This document shows positions 1 to 10,599 of a DNA stretch of 64,000 nt, piece by piece (the first letter of the stretch is position 1; each line of letters begins with the position of its first letter). The notes under the pieces were generated by a model. That model saw only the letters and a list, made by a program, of their open reading frames with translations, had not been told where the DNA came from and searched no databases. The translations under genes were made by a program, and so were the position numbers. The DNA comes from Schistocephalus solidus. Lineage: Eukaryota; Platyhelminthes; Cestoda; Diphyllobothriidea; Diphyllobothriidae. The stretch spans positions 1-64,000 of the forward strand of contig WEDG01005425.1 of assembly GCA_017591395.1 (NCBI GenBank), read 5' to 3'.

Positions 1-162
1 CGCGCGGTACGGAGAGGCGACCCACTGTCTCAGATCGCTACCCACACGCATTTTTACATCGCGAGCACGCGAGCCAGCAATAAGACGGGGCGGGAACTGC
101 TGAACGCCTGCGTGTCTGAGAGCAACTCCATCAACAGACACATCGTGATTACCCCCAGTTAG
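1..162 (+). pseudogene. Penelope-like element: end of the GIY-YIG endonuclease region
   Basis: This is the C-terminal end of a Penelope-like retroelement ORF; the left part lies outside the window. The reading shows the conserved stretch with RRGD, SQIATH and a run ending NSINRHIVITPS before TAG at 160-162. The same sequence recurs at 5905-6067 behind a recognisable Penelope reverse transcriptase and a GIY-YIG start, which is what identifies it. In this family the GIY-YIG domain nicks target DNA for insertion. Small indels shift the frame between the two copies. Confidence 0.6.
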
Positions 163-639
163 CATGCGCTTCGTTCACGCGGCAGGGAGGTATGGTCCAT
201 TTCCCATTCAAGGACGCACGTCGCCACGCTGCAGTGAGATGGCGTGGACTCAGCCCTCCCCCCCCCCCTTACCCTCTTCCTCTTGGTTGGACTACAAAAA
301 CCGCTCGTTTGTCTTTGTGATAAGGTGTCCAGTGATTCACTTGGGCAGGGCTTTAGCTCGTGTATGGGGACCATCATGAGTTGACGGCTGACTAACTCTA
401 GTCAGGAAGTTCACCACGTGGAACAGAGAGCGGAGGAAAGACTCTAACCAAATAGTTGGAAACATGAACCAGTGCGTTTTTAAAGTCATACTAATTCTCT
501 CAATAAAAAAATAGTCAAAATTGTTGCTGCCAACTGACTGTTTGCTTCGATTGATAATTTCAGGGTGCTTAGAGGTAGGGTTAGTGATAGGACGCTGGCA
601 TATGTAATGTGTTTTCGATTCGAACAAGTTGAGTTGGGG

Positions 640-1450
640 TAGAGTTGTAATACTGATTATCTTGTAGCGTTTTCTCAAGATTTTTCAGTCTTTTGAACGT
701 ACTTCCTTTTGACCACCGGCTAAAGGCGCTATCTCTAAAAAATGGCTACTTAATTTAAAATGCACTCTTCTCGGTGATTTCCTATGCCCTTATAAACTCA
801 AATATATTTAATAATAAATATGCACAAAAATATTGTTTCTTGTACTCGTTTGGTGGCAAATTACGCCTTCTAGAAACTTCCTACTTGAAGACAGGGTATT
901 TTTTAGTGCTTAAAACGTTTCTAACTAGGAAATTTGTTAAATGTTAATTCATAACGCATCGCACTCCGTCATTTTGTTAATGTTGCCTATAAAGCATACA
1001 ACATGATCCACATCCATTGTAAAATTTTATGAGCAATATGTGACCCGTTCCTCGTAGTGGGGAGAAATTTTTGATTTTTCCCTAAACAGAATGTAGTCAG
1101 GACACATCGAATGGAAGTTGGGTTCAAAATTATTCGGTAATTTAGCAAGTTTAGTTAAAACCGAACGACACCCTTTTTAAGTATAAAATTTAAAAGATGG
1201 CGTCCCTTGCCACCAGCTGAGTATTTTTTGCTTCAAGTTTTTCTATAAAAATCTATTTGAATTTATAGGGGCATCGAAATCAAAGGGAAAATGCTTACTA
1301 CTTAAGAAGCTATATTTACAGAACATTATTCTTTACAAGCGAGCAGAAAGAAGCTCATTTAAAAGCCGCTATCCCGACGTCCCTGGAATGTATGGATGTA
1401 ACGCTGCAAGATAATCAATATGACAACCGGAAGTCAAGTATGTGCGTGAC
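640..1450 (+). mobile_element. Foldback-like DNA element, copy 1
   Basis: The left part (about 640-800) and the right part (about 1250-1445) are imperfect inverted repeats of each other. For example, the left-hand stretch reading GATTATCTTGTAGCG near 653 returns as its reverse complement near 1405, and the sequence around AATTAAGTAGCC is mirrored at 1300. No ORF of note lies between the arms. Copies are at 6545-7330 and, in the opposite orientation and more diverged, at 60800-61435. This suggests a non-autonomous terminal-inverted-repeat or foldback element; no transposase was found to assign a superfamily. Confidence 0.5.
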
Positions 1451-1643
1451 CCTCACTGGTGTGCTTAGGATCCTACTCGATCCCGTTCTGTCTGCCCGCC
1501 AGCTTGCTGATGGCGATAAACGAAGTTTGTAACATAGGATACATGCCACATATAATACACAGGTATGTTGCTAAATGTGCAACAGGCAAGACACAGACAG
1601 CTGTTTCACGGTTGTTACCGATCACAGCACCTAATTGGAACTT

Positions 1644-1740
1644 TCTCCTCCTCACCTCCCCCTCACTCTCTCTCCTCCACCACCTCCTCCTCCCTCCTCC
1701 TCCCTCCTCCCTCCTCCCTCCTCCTCCTCCTCAAATGCCT
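1644..1740 (+). repeat. Polypyrimidine (CTCC)n tract
   Basis: Nearly pure C/T on the + strand with CCTCCTCC units, read as a proline/serine-rich stretch just before the gypsy Pol tail. A CT-rich proline linker before the Pol C-terminus also occurs at 31.95-32.1 kb in the related gypsy fragment, so the tract is probably an expanded part of that coding sequence. Confidence 0.8.
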
Positions 1741-1847
1741 CCATCCCAGCAAGTACTCAGCCCTCTGCAATGGTCTCTCCTGTTTATATCAGCCGCAGTG
1801 GACGTCACGTACTCCTCCGCGATCTTCTAGTTACTCGCTTATCTTAA
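1690..1847 (+). pseudogene. Ty3/gypsy Pol polyprotein, extreme C-terminus
   Basis: The frame ends in a proline/serine-rich linker followed by PVYISRSGRHVLLRDLLVT and a stop. The gypsy fragment at 31.85-32.62 kb (minus strand) ends with the closely similar PVYTTRSGRNVHFPDRFVT, and that fragment carries recognisable integrase sequence upstream. The piece is therefore read as the last ~50 residues of a gypsy Pol. No integrase, reverse transcriptase or LTR was recognised next to it, so it is a truncated relic. Confidence 0.55.
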
Positions 1848-1989
1848 GCTTGTATATATCCTTCGGCGTCGTTTTACCCAATCATATTTATATTAAGTCC
1901 TGAGCGTTTTAGAGCAGTCTGGCCTGTAGCGTGCCAGTCGTTAAGAGCGTTCTAAAACATTCGGGCCTGTTGCGTGTCGGCTGTGGAGA

Positions 1990-2962
1990 AGCCTTCTTAA
2001 TGTGGTCTTTATGGCACTCCCACTCTGTGGGATCCGAGCCAGGTGTGGTGGCGTACGCCCAGGGCGGCTCCGGCCGCGCCAGCCACCTGCGACCTCTCCC
2101 ATCTCCGGTCTTCTTGCCTGTGTCATGAGACCAGGCTCAGGTGGGGAGGAGAAGAGTGTGCGGTAACGTTAACCGCCGCGGTTGGAAGGTTTCCAACTGA
2201 CAATTACACTCAGACCTCGCAGTTTGTCCAATGTGTGTTGTGTGGAGTGGCTGACTGGTGGTCTGAGAGTCAGTCTGCGATGGCTCCTTCTTAACGTGAC
2301 CTCTGGCTATCTCAAACATGTGAGATGTAAGCCGTTCAACCCCCTGTTGTGTTAAATCCTGCTGATTTTATGTTTGGTGGGCCAGGTCGTGTACGTAGTA
2401 CACGTAGACGAGGTCACCAGCAGCTGCGCCCGCTTCCGCATCCGACAACTGACCGGCTCAGACAGTGGTCTGATTGTGGGGGTTGGGGAGAGAGTGAGGT
2501 CGAGAGCTCAGCCCTATTTTCCCTCACTATAAACAATCTGACGCACTTGAAACTATCACGGTGCGCTAAAAGCTGTGGCTTGGAAAGTTGCCAACTGACG
2601 GGATAACTCGGACCGCGTGGTCAGTCCAATGTGCATTTTGTGTGGAGTGGCGGACTGAGAGTCAGGTTGCAAATGGCTCCTTCTTAATGTGGCCTTCTGA
2701 CACTCCACTCCCGTGGGATCCGAGCCAGTGTGGTGGCACGCCCAGGGCGGCTCCGGCCGCGCCAGCCATGCGCCCCTCCCATCTCCGGCTTTTCTGACTC
2801 TGTCTCTGACACCGGGCCTCAGGTGGGGAGGAGGAGAGAGTGCGGTAGCTGCAGCAAGGCCACCATCACTCAAAACCAATTCACGCGCAAGTCACCGTCC
2901 CTGCACCACCTGGTGGAGCATACGATGGACCTCCCGTCGAAACTCGACTGCTCACGAACCGC
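1990..2962 (+). mobile_element. RTE-like element 3' tail, copy A (partly dimeric)
   Basis: This non-coding repeat matches the sequence that follows the zinc-finger region of both long RTE-like elements (19370-20165 and 53430-54170). Marker phrases are CTATCACGGTGCGCTAAAAG, GCCAACTGACGGGATAACTC and GTGGGATCCGAGCCAG. Here the last module appears twice (about 1990-2160 and 2690-2960), so the copy is a partial tandem dimer. The body also contains two diverged versions of one module about 400 bp apart (near 2185 and 2585). No coding sequence precedes it, as expected for a 5'-truncated insertion. Confidence 0.65.
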
Positions 2963-3605
2963 CAGTAGTAGCAGTAGCAGTAGCAGTAGTAGCAGTAGCA
3001 GTAGCAGATGCAGTAGCAGTAGCGCAGTAGCTGTAGCAGCAGCATTAGCAGCATTAGCAGTAGCACTAGCAGCAGCAATACATTGGTAGCAGTAGTCAGC
3101 AGTAGCAGCAGTAGCAGCAGCAGTAGTAGTAGCATTAGCAGCAGTAGTCATTAGTAGCAGTAGTAGCAGTAGCAGCAGCAAGCAGCAGTATTAGTAGCAG
3201 TAGTAGCAATATTACGCAGTAGCATAGCAGCAGTAGATGCAGTAGCAGCATTAGCAGTAGTAGCAGTACATTAGTATTGGTAGTATATAGTAGTAGCATT
3301 AGCAGAAGTCGTAGCATATAGTAGCAGTAGCTAGTAGCAGTAGTAGTAGCAGTAAGTAGTACAAAAGTCAGTAGCTAGTATTAGTAACATGTAGTAGTAG
3401 GAGAAGTCGTAGTAATATTAGTAGTAGTAGTAGTACATATTATTATTATTATTATTATTATTATCACATATCATATACATATTATTAGTAGTAGTAGCAG
3501 TAGTAGTAGTAGTAGTAGCAATAGTAGTAGTAGTAGCTGTAATAGTAGTATTAGTAGTAGTAGTATTAGTAGTAGTAGTATTAGTAGTAGTAGTATTAGT
3601 AGTGC

Positions 3606-3704
<99 letters not shown>

Positions 3705-3740
3705 CAGTAGTAGTAGTAGTAGTAGTAGTTGTATTAGCAG
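2963..3740 (+). repeat. (AGT/AGC)n trinucleotide array, ~780 bp
   Basis: An almost uninterrupted array of AGT and AGC triplets; the distal half is nearly pure AGT with ATT interruptions and a short (TAT)n block near 3440-3465. It starts about 30 bp after the end of RTE tail copy A. Open frames across it encode homopolymeric Leu/Ser/Val/Ala and are artefacts of the repeat. Confidence 0.95.
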
Positions 3741-4029
3741 CATGCATGCCCCACGCGCTCTCTGTATACCACCTGCATGTAGTTCAAAAAGTGCATTTTT
3801 ATTTTTCTTATTTTTAAAGAAGCTATGCGTTTTTACGGTACAAAAGTGCGACTTTCAGTTTTTTACAATTCAAAGAAGACCTGGGTCTCATACGTCTTAC
3901 CGCTTGGCAAACCAACACAAGTTCTCATCTAATGGTGTTAATATATGAATATTGTCGGTAAAGGCAAGGGAGGTCGGTGAGCGTTCAGTAACGAATGCAA
4001 GTCAATATTCCCTATCTTTAACTGGCAAG
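3741..4029. other. Unassigned spacer
   Basis: AT-rich DNA after the trinucleotide array. No recognisable gene, element end or RNA was seen. Confidence 0.6.
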
Positions 4030-4215
4030 ACAACGAGCTCGCGGCTCATTCATTGGGAGCTCTGGACATCTGATCAACGTGTCTTGGGTTCGAGCCTCGG
4101 GTGGTTCACCGCCTGGTGTTAGGTATGACTGGCTGACGATTACTAATAAGCCAGAAATGGCCATTCCAGTCTGCCTTTGTCTTTGTTGGCAATATTCATG
4201 TGCCTATTTTACTGC
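4030..4215 (+). mobile_element. tRNA-derived SINE, copy S1
   Basis: A tRNA-like head with the B-box-like GGGTTCGAGCC near 4087 is followed by the family body: TGGTGTTAGGTATGACTGGC, then AATAAGCCAGAAATGGCC, then TTTGTCTTTGTTGGCAATAT. The same order is found at 12.44, 35.5, 35.8, 44.6, 44.7, 57.7 and 57.9 kb. The A box is poorly preserved here. No protein is encoded; such elements are moved by LINE machinery. Confidence 0.6.
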
Positions 4216-4548
4216 TGCAGCTGGCGGGACTCGAGGAGCCACGAAGACCGAGCGGAACGAGTGAGTTCCGTTAACGATCGGTGAACTTTGGTCAACGAAT
4301 GTATGTAAAACAAAGTCTAAACCTAAAACTAACCCAAACTCTACAAACAACCCTAACACTAAACCCAACCCAGTCATTAAAATAATCGTAACTCTAATTC
4401 TACAAATCTCCTACACTCTCTGTCCCTTTTGGTTCATGACTGCCTGGTACTTGCCTGTATGAAAGTGGCAGTCAGTAAATCGAACACCCTCGTAATTTAC
4501 TTTCGAAAACGTTGCACAATATTTCGCCCAACTGAGTAGCACCGGAGT
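4216..4548. other. Spacer with degenerate CCCTAA-like stretch
   Basis: Positions about 4310-4400 carry a run of CTAAAC, CCAAAC and CCCTAACAC-type words, resembling the degenerate telomere-like core of the MITE family (reverse orientation). MITE ends were not clear, so this may be a worn remnant. Nothing else was recognised. Confidence 0.4.
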
Positions 4549-6067
4549 GTGAACGGAAATTGCGGTATGAAGCTGCGGTGTGCCAGGAGTTCACACCTCC
4601 ATATTGATGACAAAGAGGCCCACCAACAACATGTCAGCCACGAAAATAAAAAGCAAATGAAGGAATTAAAAATGGACAAAGACATGATAGTGCTACCAGC
4701 AGACAAGGGAAGAATAACCATCGCAATGAACAGTCATCGATTACAATAAGAAGGCACAAAACGTTCTGACGACCAACAGTCCTACAATCCAGCCTTCATC
4801 ACAGACTCAAATTGATGATGAGTCAGCTAACCGGACTCCTGATCCGATTCTAGGCGCAACAACGTGATATCACTAAAAGAATGGTGACAGAAGAATCCAA
4901 CTGATACGGCACTGGCCCGGTTCTATGGATTACCCAAAATTAACAAGCCCAACGTTCCTCTTCGGTCAATCATCGCCTTGAAAGGTAGCCCTACTTCCAA
5001 TCTATCCAAAATGGGTGGCCCAAAATTAAAAGTTCCTCCGAGTGGGCTTTAGGAGCTGCATCAAGACTGTTCCACCTGCTCAACTGATGGTATAATTCGA
5101 CGTCGGTTTCATTAATTACTTCTATTCCACCGGACCTGGCATGCGCTGTTCTGCGGAAACGACTCCGAAGAGAACTACGAATAACCGAGGGGTCCCCTAA
5201 AAATTGACCACTCAACTGCAAATATTTGCCTTCTGCCAACGAACATTTTTCACTTTCAATGGTAGAAAATAGAAGCAGATCAAAGGCACACCAATGAGAT
5301 CCCCATATCTAGCTTAATTGCAGAACTGGTCTTGCAATAGCTAGAAAAGGTTACCTTCAGTCACTACGAACCAATGGAGAGCCAATGGAGTACTTAGCAC
5401 CACGATGTATAGAAAGGCGATGAACACAACTCAGGTTCTCAGCTATTACAGCAACCACCCCCTATGGTGAATGAACACGGCTGTGTTAAAGCACTCTTCC
5501 AAAGAGTAAAAACAAATTTCAGTGAACTTGAGGGAGGAGCACGAGAACTGCGGCACCTTCGAGACCAACGGGCAAGGAATGGATACCTGACAACCTTTGT
5601 CAGCCGCTGGCTCCGTACACGTCCACGTAGAACAAACAGAGAAGAGCCTCCAACACTCTGGCACCCTCTACCATATATAAAGAATGTGTCAGAAGCAACA
5701 GAACGTATTGCTGCAGAGTTCGGTGTGGGTATCACCCATTATCCGACAGCTACCATGCGTATCCGAATGATGCAAAATGAAGGACCGACTGGACGTAGGT
5801 GAGCAATCTTCTGTCATTTATCAAATACCTTGTGGTGACTGCTCTCGTAATTATACAGGGCAGACCAGGCTACGACTTAGTCTCCGCGAATAATAGAGCA
5901 CCAACGCGCAGTACGGAGAGGCGACCCACCGTCTCAGATCGCTACCCACATCGCATTTTTTACATCGCGAGCACGCGAGCCAGCAATAAGACGGGCTGGA
6001 ACTGCTGAAAGCCTGCGTGTCTGAGAGCAACTCCATCAACAGACACATCGTGATTACCCCCAGTTAG
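4549..6067 (+). pseudogene. Penelope-like element (RT plus GIY-YIG), internally deleted
   Basis: Fragments lie in the usual Penelope order. An N-terminal stretch ending MKELKMDKDMIVLPADKG is at 4640-4720; ARFYGLPKINKPNVPLR is near 4915-4965; a QIKGTPMRSP-type RT box is at 5278-5305; the connection segment with RTRPRRTNREEPPTLW is at 5608-5665; and a GIY-YIG start, VIYQIPCGDCSRNYTGQT, is at 5817-5870. It ends NRHIVITPS and TAG at 6065-6067. The family encodes a reverse transcriptase fused to a GIY-YIG nuclease. The palm YxDD region is missing, several frameshifts and stops are present, and the copy cannot be functional. The only long open stretch is about 5464-5802. Confidence 0.75.
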
Positions 6068-7500
6068 CATGCGCTTCGTTCACGCGGCAGAGAGGTATGG
6101 TCCACTTCCCATTCAAGGACGCACGTCGCCACGCTGCAGTGAGATGGCGTGGACTCAGCCCTCCCCCTCCCCTTACCCTCTTCCTCTTGGTTGGACTACA
6201 AAAACCGCTCGTTTGTCTTTGTGATAAGGCGTCCAGTGATTCACTTGGGCGGGGCTTTAGCTCGTGTATGGGGACCATCATGAGTTGACGGCTGACTAAC
6301 TCTAGTCAGGAAGTTCACCACGTGGAACAGATAGCGGAGGAAAGACTCTAACCCAAATAGTTGGAAACATGAACCAGTGCGTTTTTAAAGTCATACTAAT
6401 TCTCTCAAAAAAATTAAAAAAAATAGTCAAAATTGTTGCTGCCAACTGACTGTTTGCTTCGATTGATAATTTCAGGGCGCTTAGAGGTAGGGTTAGTGAT
6501 AGGACGCTGGCATATGTAATGTGTTTTCGATTCGAACAAGTTGAGTTGGGGTAGAGTTGTAATACTGACTATCTTGTAGCGTTTTCTCAAGATATTTCAG
6601 TCTTTTGAACGTACTTCCTTTTGACCACCGGCTAAAGGCGCTATCTCTAAAAAATGGCTACTTAATTAAAAATGCACTCTTCTCGGTGATTTCCTATGCC
6701 CTTATAAACTCAAATATATTTAATAATAAATATGCACAAAAATATTGTTTCTTGTACTCGTTTGGTGGCAAATTACGCCTTCTAGAAACTTCCTACTTGA
6801 AGACAGGGTATTTTTTAGTGCTTAAAACGTTTCTAACTAGGAAATGTGTTAAATGTTAATTCATAACGCATCGCACTCCGTCATTTTGTTAATGTTGCCT
6901 ATAAAGCATACAACATGATCCAAATCCATTGTAAAATTTTATGAGCAATATGTGACCCCTTCCTCGTAGTGGGGAGAAATTTTTGATTTTTCCCTAAACA
7001 GAATGTAGTCAGGACACATCGAATGGAAGTTGGGTTCAAAATTATTCGGTAATTTAGCAAGTTTACTTAAAACCGAACGACACCCTTTTTAAGTATAAAA
7101 TTTAAAGATGGCGTCCCTTGCCGCCAGCTGAGTATTTTGTTTCAAGTTTTCTATAAAATCTATAGGGGCAATGCTTACTACTTAAGAAGCTATATTTACA
7201 GAACATAATTCTTTGCAAGCGAACAGAAAGAAGCTCATTTAAAAGCCGCTATCCTGACGTCCCTGGAATGTATGGATGTAACGCTGCAAGATAATCAATA
7301 TGACAACCGGAAGTCAAGTATGTGCGTGACCCTCACTGGTGTGCTTAGGATCCTACTCGATCCCGTTCTGTCCACCCGCCAGCTTGCTGATGGCGATAAA
7401 CGAACGTTTTATCATAGGATACATGCCACGTATAATGTACAGGTATGTTCCTAAATGGGCAACAGACAAGACACAGACAGCTGTTTTACGGTTGTTAGCT
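5905..7500 (+). repeat. Direct repeat arm 2 (~1.6 kb), matching 1-1560
   Basis: Second copy of the segment at 1-1560, in direct orientation, about 5.9 kb downstream. It begins inside the Penelope GIY-YIG coding region and runs through the foldback element into the ~110-bp motif at 7400-7500. Because the Penelope body at 4549-5900 leads into this copy, the pair could be read as a pseudo-LTR structure, but 1560-4549 contains several unrelated insertions. Confidence 0.85.
6545..7330 (+). mobile_element. Foldback-like DNA element, copy 2
   Basis: Near-identical to copy 1 at 640-1450 and carrying the same imperfect inverted ends. It lacks about 30 nt close to the right arm (around 7150-7170). No significant coding sequence. 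Confidence 0.5.
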
Positions 7501-8010
7501 ATCTTCATTAAGTCATATACCTTAGGTAGGGAATTAGATTAAGCACGTGACCTACACTTGTGTCGGAACATTACCATTGTCATAGGACACGTGCCACATA
7601 TAGTACACTGTTATATTGCTAAGGATGCAAGAGGCAAGACGCGGAGAGCTGTTAAACTGTTGTTACCGATCATCAGTACGTCATCTTCCTTGTGCAGTGA
7701 AGTATATACGAAAGTGCAGTAAGCGCACTGCACAAGGCATATGACTTGCTGAAGATATATAAAAACCGTGAAACAGCTGTCAGCGTCTTGCCTGTTGCAA
7801 CCTTAGTAACATAATTGCGCATTATATGCGGCATGTGTCCTATGACACAACGTTCATTTTCGTACACCAGTGTTGGTCGCATGCTTAATTGAATTCCATA
7901 TATACCTCACTGCCCATTGTATGATCGGTAACAACCGTGAAACAGCTGTCTGTGTCTTGCCTGTTGTACCCTTAGAAACATACCAGTGTATAATAGTAAA
8001 ACCCGAATTA
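7400..8010. repeat. Palindromic repeat built from a ~110-150 bp unit
   Basis: The unit contains CATGCCACGTATAATGTACA, GCAACAGACAAGACACAGAC and AGCTGTTTTACGGTTGTTA. It occurs forward at 1530-1630, 7410-7530 and 7580-7680, and reversed at 7755-7865 and 7920-8000. The forward copy at 7580 and the reversed copy at 7755 form a large palindrome around 7720, where TTGTGCAGTG faces CACTGCACAA. No ORF of substance. It looks like a small inverted-repeat element or nested copies of one. Confidence 0.6.
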
Positions 8011-8590
8011 AGTCATTTGTTCGAATCGGAAACACATTTCAGCCTTTCGGTTGAAATTTCCTGACATAGGGAATTGACCTTACCCTCTTTGAAATGTAGT
8101 GCAATGCCACCTGTCCTACCGGTCTGAAATGTAATTTTTAGCAACCTGAACCAATTACCTCGCTTTTGTCCACTCATTTGTGTGGGAGAAAGTGCAAAAG
8201 CCTATTTTTTACAACTATTAATGGCATGAGGGGAAAGGTGATATTATAGCAGCTGTAAATGAGTAGCAAACAAAGTGTTCAACTTATGGTTAAAAAAATT
8301 TCTCCCGACCTCGTGGGCATCACTATATGCTTATTTATGCCTATTTACCGGCTGTATAGCTGGATGACGGGCTGTTGGATAAGGCAGTAGCTTAGCGTGA
8401 GAAAGAAAACAGTAAGTTATGCACACATTGCACATTAACGAATCGTTGACCCAGGCGATTTTGACAGTGCGTGACCTACGCAGGTCTGTAAGACCCCAAT
8501 CATGCCGCTGACTGGCCATACACACGGACGATTTATCGCGATCGCTGCATGCCTCCTTGCTACCAGTTCGTACGGGTGTTTATGCAGACT
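8011..8590. other. Unassigned spacer
   Basis: No gene, RNA or known repeat was recognised. Short open frames have no recognisable domain. Confidence 0.5.
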
Positions 8591-8740
8591 GGTAAGGATG
8601 ACTTGTGTGGCCGCCTAAACAGGACACGGGACTAGGAATCGCTCTCAGTGCATGTGGCTTTGCGTCAAATTCCGAGTTAGGGTCAGAGTTAGAGTTAGTG
8701 TTAGGTGTATGTTAAGGACTAAATGCGGTAAGGATGCCAT
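8591..8740 (+). mobile_element. MITE with TTAGGG-like core, copy a (left half)
   Basis: It starts with GGTAAGGATGACTTGTGTGG and CCTAAACAGGACACGGGA, then GTGGCTTTGCG, then a few GTTAGGGT-type words. The right half seen in the complete copy at 9258-9611 is missing. Confidence 0.6.
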
Positions 8741-9257
8741 CTTTAACCTGGCCAAACAAAGCCCGGCACTACGGGAATGCGGATGTCTAGTAAAGGCTAA
8801 TTGAATGTTCATTGGAGCATCCAACCAGGAGCTACTGAGACATGGAACGCAGACCAGTTTAGTGACATAGTTCAGCTGAAATTTAATTAACGTTATTGTG
8901 GTGTGCCTTATGATCAAGGTTCTTGACAAATGTGGCCGCCCACGTTGGCCAGTCAACGCCAAACGGTTGCACACAAACTGAGTATTTAACATTGTAGTTT
9001 ACATTCGCAGTCTCAATATTGCGCACGGTGGATGCAGGCGTCTTAGAGTCTTGACAAAGGCCTTCCGTTCAAATGGTTATAAGTAGACGATTTTGACAGA
9101 TTTTAATAATTCGTTTGATACTCGGTGGTCTCGGTGGTTATTCATGGTGGTCAACTAGCTGTGGGCACGTTTACAGCGTGGATCGATAAGAAGGGCAGTT
9201 TTAACCACCAACCTCGTGCACCTGGCCAACTACAAAGTAGAAAATGGGACTATGAGT
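8741..9257. other. Unassigned spacer
   Basis: Nothing recognised on either strand. Confidence 0.5.
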
Positions 9258-9611
9258 GGTAAGGATGACACATATGGCCGCCCAATCAGGACACGGGAAG
9301 AGGAACCACCCGCAATGCCTGTGGCTTTGCGCCCAATTCCGGGAACTTGGGTTTAGGATAAGGTGGGGGTTAGGGTTAGAAGTTAGGGTTAAGGTCAGAC
9401 TTAGGGTTAGGGTTAAGGTTTGGGTTCGTGTTAACTGTAGCTTTCGATTTACGCTAGGGCTAGCGTTAAGATAAAGTTCAGTTTTGTGTTCGGGTTAAGA
9501 CACGGAAATATTTACCCTTATTGAAATTCATCGTTAGGTCACCTATTTTAAGTGGATGGGACGTTCCTTTTCCCGTGTCTTGTTTAGGCGGCCATACGAG
9601 GTATTCTTACC
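9258..9611 (+). mobile_element. MITE with TTAGGG-like core, copy b (complete)
   Basis: Best complete copy, about 354 bp. The left end is GGTAAGGATGACACATATGG with CAGGACACGGGAA; the right end is CCCGTGTCTTGTTTAGGCGG followed by ATACGAGGTATTCTTACC. The two are inverted repeats of about 45-50 bp. Between them come the block CCTGTGGCTTTGCGCCCAAT, a ~120-bp run of GGTTAGGGTTAAGGT-type words, and a right block with AATATTTACCC and TTGAAATTCATCG. No coding capacity. No clear target-site duplication could be named by eye. Confidence 0.75.
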
Positions 9612-10599
9612 TACAGACTCCCTGAACGACCGATCGGCAGTGGAGGCCCTTCACGTTTACGCCAGTCACTCACCTGACTGGTTTTCTAGGCGTCAGCCAT
9701 GCCATCACCTGTGTTGTTGTTTTTTGTTCCCCAGACTCCTGATTTGTGAAAGCGCTATTTATTTACGGGTAAGTTACCTATCTTTATATGATCTTAACTC
9801 GACGACAAAGGTAGTACTTATCCCCAAGTACGGGACAGTGGCGACAAAGGTAGTACTTATCCCCAAGTACGGGACAGTGGCGACAAAGGTAGTACTTATC
9901 CCCAAGTACGGGACAGTGGCGTGGCCACGCGGGATTCAGCCTCAATTAACCGGTTTGGGGGATTAGCCGTCACTAGTGGGCACGTGCAAGTGTAACGGAC
10001 CACAGAACCGAAATAATTGTTTGAATGTACTGGGAGCACTTTTCGCGCGGATCCCGGATAAGAAAGATGTAATCTTCGGTCTGTGAAGATGACCTGTGTT
10101 CCTTCTCTCCCTATCGCTGACACCCCCCCCCCCGCGTTACCGCTATCATACCGTCTCGCAAGTCCCTGATCGTCAGCATCGCCACGACCCTCACCCACCG
10201 GTATCCAGCTGATCATTCGTGCCCACCTCCCACTCCAAGCGGATCGATTGTACATGTCCCCAGTATTCGCTAGTATCTTTATACTTCTCTTTTATTGTCT
10301 TCCATTTTTTACTGTTAATATAGATTCCCTACGTTATAAACTTATCCACTCCTTCCATCTATACATGTGTGTCTGATGAAGTGCTTACTGATTCTGCCGG
10401 CGTTATATGGCTGAAGCTTTTCGAAGTGATACACTCCACAGTGTGTGCTGTCCTTGACTTCCTCGGACACTACACAAGTATTCGCGAGAGGCTCCGAATT
10501 GCAACATGTTCATCCAAGTTCCCTTGAAGTAAACGCTGTGGAACTCCGCGATTTTTGTTCAACATTTAAATTTTCCAATCTAACCAATCCTCTCGATTT
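9612..10599. other. Spacer containing a 39-bp triple repeat
   Basis: Apart from the perfect triplet at 9803-9919 and a C10 run near 10125, no element or gene was recognised. A 136-codon open frame (9556-9966) spans the MITE end and the triple repeat and is not credible as a gene. Confidence 0.5.
9803..9919 (+). repeat. Three perfect 39-bp tandem repeats
   Basis: Units start at 9803, 9842 and 9881 and are identical. Each contains GTACTTATCCCCAAGTAC, which can form a 6-bp hairpin with a 6-nt loop. The period is 13 codons (TKVVLIPKYGTVA in one frame), but the surrounding frame has no other support. Confidence 0.95.

Larger units (their letters stand above)
1..1560 (+). repeat. Direct repeat arm 1 (~1.6 kb), matching 5905-7500
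   Basis: From the first base to about 1560 the sequence repeats at 5905-7500 in the same orientation with only scattered substitutions and short indels, for example a missing ~30-nt stretch near 7150. It contains a Penelope GIY-YIG end, a spacer and a foldback-type element. The right-hand edge falls in a shared ~110-bp motif that also builds the palindromic repeat at 7.4-8.0 kb. It is either a segmental duplication or a Penelope pseudo-LTR arrangement. Confidence 0.85.

Noticed and set aside
2870..3743. Long open frames over the trinucleotide array (poly-Leu, poly-Ser)
   Set aside because: They follow automatically from a stop-free AGT/AGC repeat and have no other coding evidence.
9340..9480. 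Interstitial telomere proper
   Set aside because: The TTAGGG words are degenerate and lie strictly between MITE ends, with the same layout in other copies, so this is part of the element and not a fused chromosome end.
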